Below, piece after piece: positions 63,736-64,000 of a stretch of DNA of 64,000 bases (within the stretch, counting starts at the first letter, position 1; each line of letters starts with the position of its first letter). Source of the stretch: an uncultured Flavobacteriaceae bacterium (lineage in GTDB: Bacteria; Bacteroidota; Bacteroidia; Flavobacteriales; Flavobacteriaceae); the NCBI GenBank assembly GCA_943787295.1, contig CALSLW010000001.1:887501-951500 (forward strand), read 5' to 3'. The translations under genes and the position numbers were made by a program. Under the pieces are notes generated by a model. It saw nothing but the letters and a program-made list of their open reading frames with translations. It made no database searches and was not told where the DNA came from.

Positions 63736-64000
63736 ATGAAAATAGAACACATCATTCAAACCCTTGAAGAATGGACCCCTCTTAGCTATGCAGAGGATTT
63801 TGATAATGTTGGCCTTTTAGTAGGGGACAAAAACAGAATTTGCAGTGGGGCGCTCATCACCCACGATGTTACCGTCGCAGTAGTAGAAGAAGCCATTGCT
63901 TCAAATTGCAATCTGATCATTTGCTTTCACCCTATCATCTTTAAAGGTTTAACCTCAATTACTGGAAAAAACTATGTTGAGAAGACCGTACTTAAAGCCA
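63736..64000 (+). CDS. Nif3-like dinuclear metal centre protein, partial, 3' end outside window
   Basis: The first 88 residues show MKIEHIIQTLEEWTPLSYAEDFDNVGLLVGD, the Nif3/YbgI start (AEDWDNVGL motif), THDVTVAVVEEAIASNCNLIICFHPIIFKGL with the conserved HHP-type metal site (here FHP). Proteins of this family (also labelled GTP cyclohydrolase I type 2-like) bind two metals; the reaction is uncertain. Confidence 0.9.
   Translation, partial: MKIEHIIQTLEEWTPLSYAEDFDNVGLLVGDKNRICSGALITHDVTVAVVEEAIASNCNLIICFHPIIFKGLTSITGKNYVEKTVLKA

Overview
The window is AT-rich chromosomal DNA of a Bacteroidota bacterium, most likely of class Flavobacteriia. Evidence: the TTG-N(15-20)-TAnnTTTG promoter elements typical of Bacteroidota, absence of Shine-Dalgarno sequences, a type IX secretion Plug protein, the gliding-motility ATPase GldA, a split MetH, a sodium-pumping NADH:quinone reductase (NQR) operon with apbE, and LpxK. 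No species can be named from the sequence alone. Most of the window is housekeeping DNA.

1-6.9 kb: nqrABCDEF, a small conserved gene and the 5' part of apbE (FMN transferase for NqrB/NqrC), all minus strand. 7-16.5 kb: T9SS Plug protein, ApaG, P5C dehydrogenase, secreted proteins, RsmG, an acyl desaturase, an aminotransferase and a DEAD-box helicase. 16.5-20.6 kb: a Phe/Tyr biosynthesis operon (prephenate dehydratase, aminotransferase, prephenate dehydrogenase, DAHP synthase-chorismate mutase) preceded by an unlisted 25-codon leader peptide rich in Phe and Tyr codons and a terminator/antiterminator pair: a classical ribosome-mediated attenuator. 20.7-25 kb: amidase, a sterol-desaturase/CDGSH fusion, an SDR and gldA.

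25-33.6 kb: a seven-gene methionine/SAM operon (metK, metX-like, osmC-like, metZ, split metH, metF) headed by a SAM-II riboswitch. 33.7-44.3 kb: nucleotide, pyrophosphate and pyruvate metabolism, thyA, folA, fabD and hydrolases. 44.3-51.3 kb: a more accessory stretch with a DegT aminotransferase, two convergent Stealth-type sugar-phosphate transferases (one frameshifted), alkaline phosphatase, a CotH-like protein, tiny membrane-protein genes and tRNA-Leu(UAG). 51.4-55.5 kb: peptidase, hemW, ruvC, DUF456.

55.5-59.6 kb is the most unusual part: a solitary full-length type II-C Cas9-like gene whose RuvC and HNH catalytic residues appear replaced while the bridge helix and C-terminal RNA/DNA-binding regions look intact. 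It is flanked on one side by a tracrRNA-like gene and on the other by a single crRNA-like spacer-repeat unit with its own terminator; the repeat pairs with the tracr anti-repeat (6 bp, 4x4 internal loop, 8 bp). There is no cas1, cas2, csn2 or array in the window, and the adjacent gene encodes a LuxR-type helix-turn-helix protein. The simplest reading is a nuclease-dead, fixed-guide, RNA-guided DNA-binding regulator derived from CRISPR-Cas9. 59.7-64 kb returns to housekeeping genes: a small secreted protein, ECF sigma factor, Nramp transporter, lipA, lpxK and a partial Nif3-like gene.
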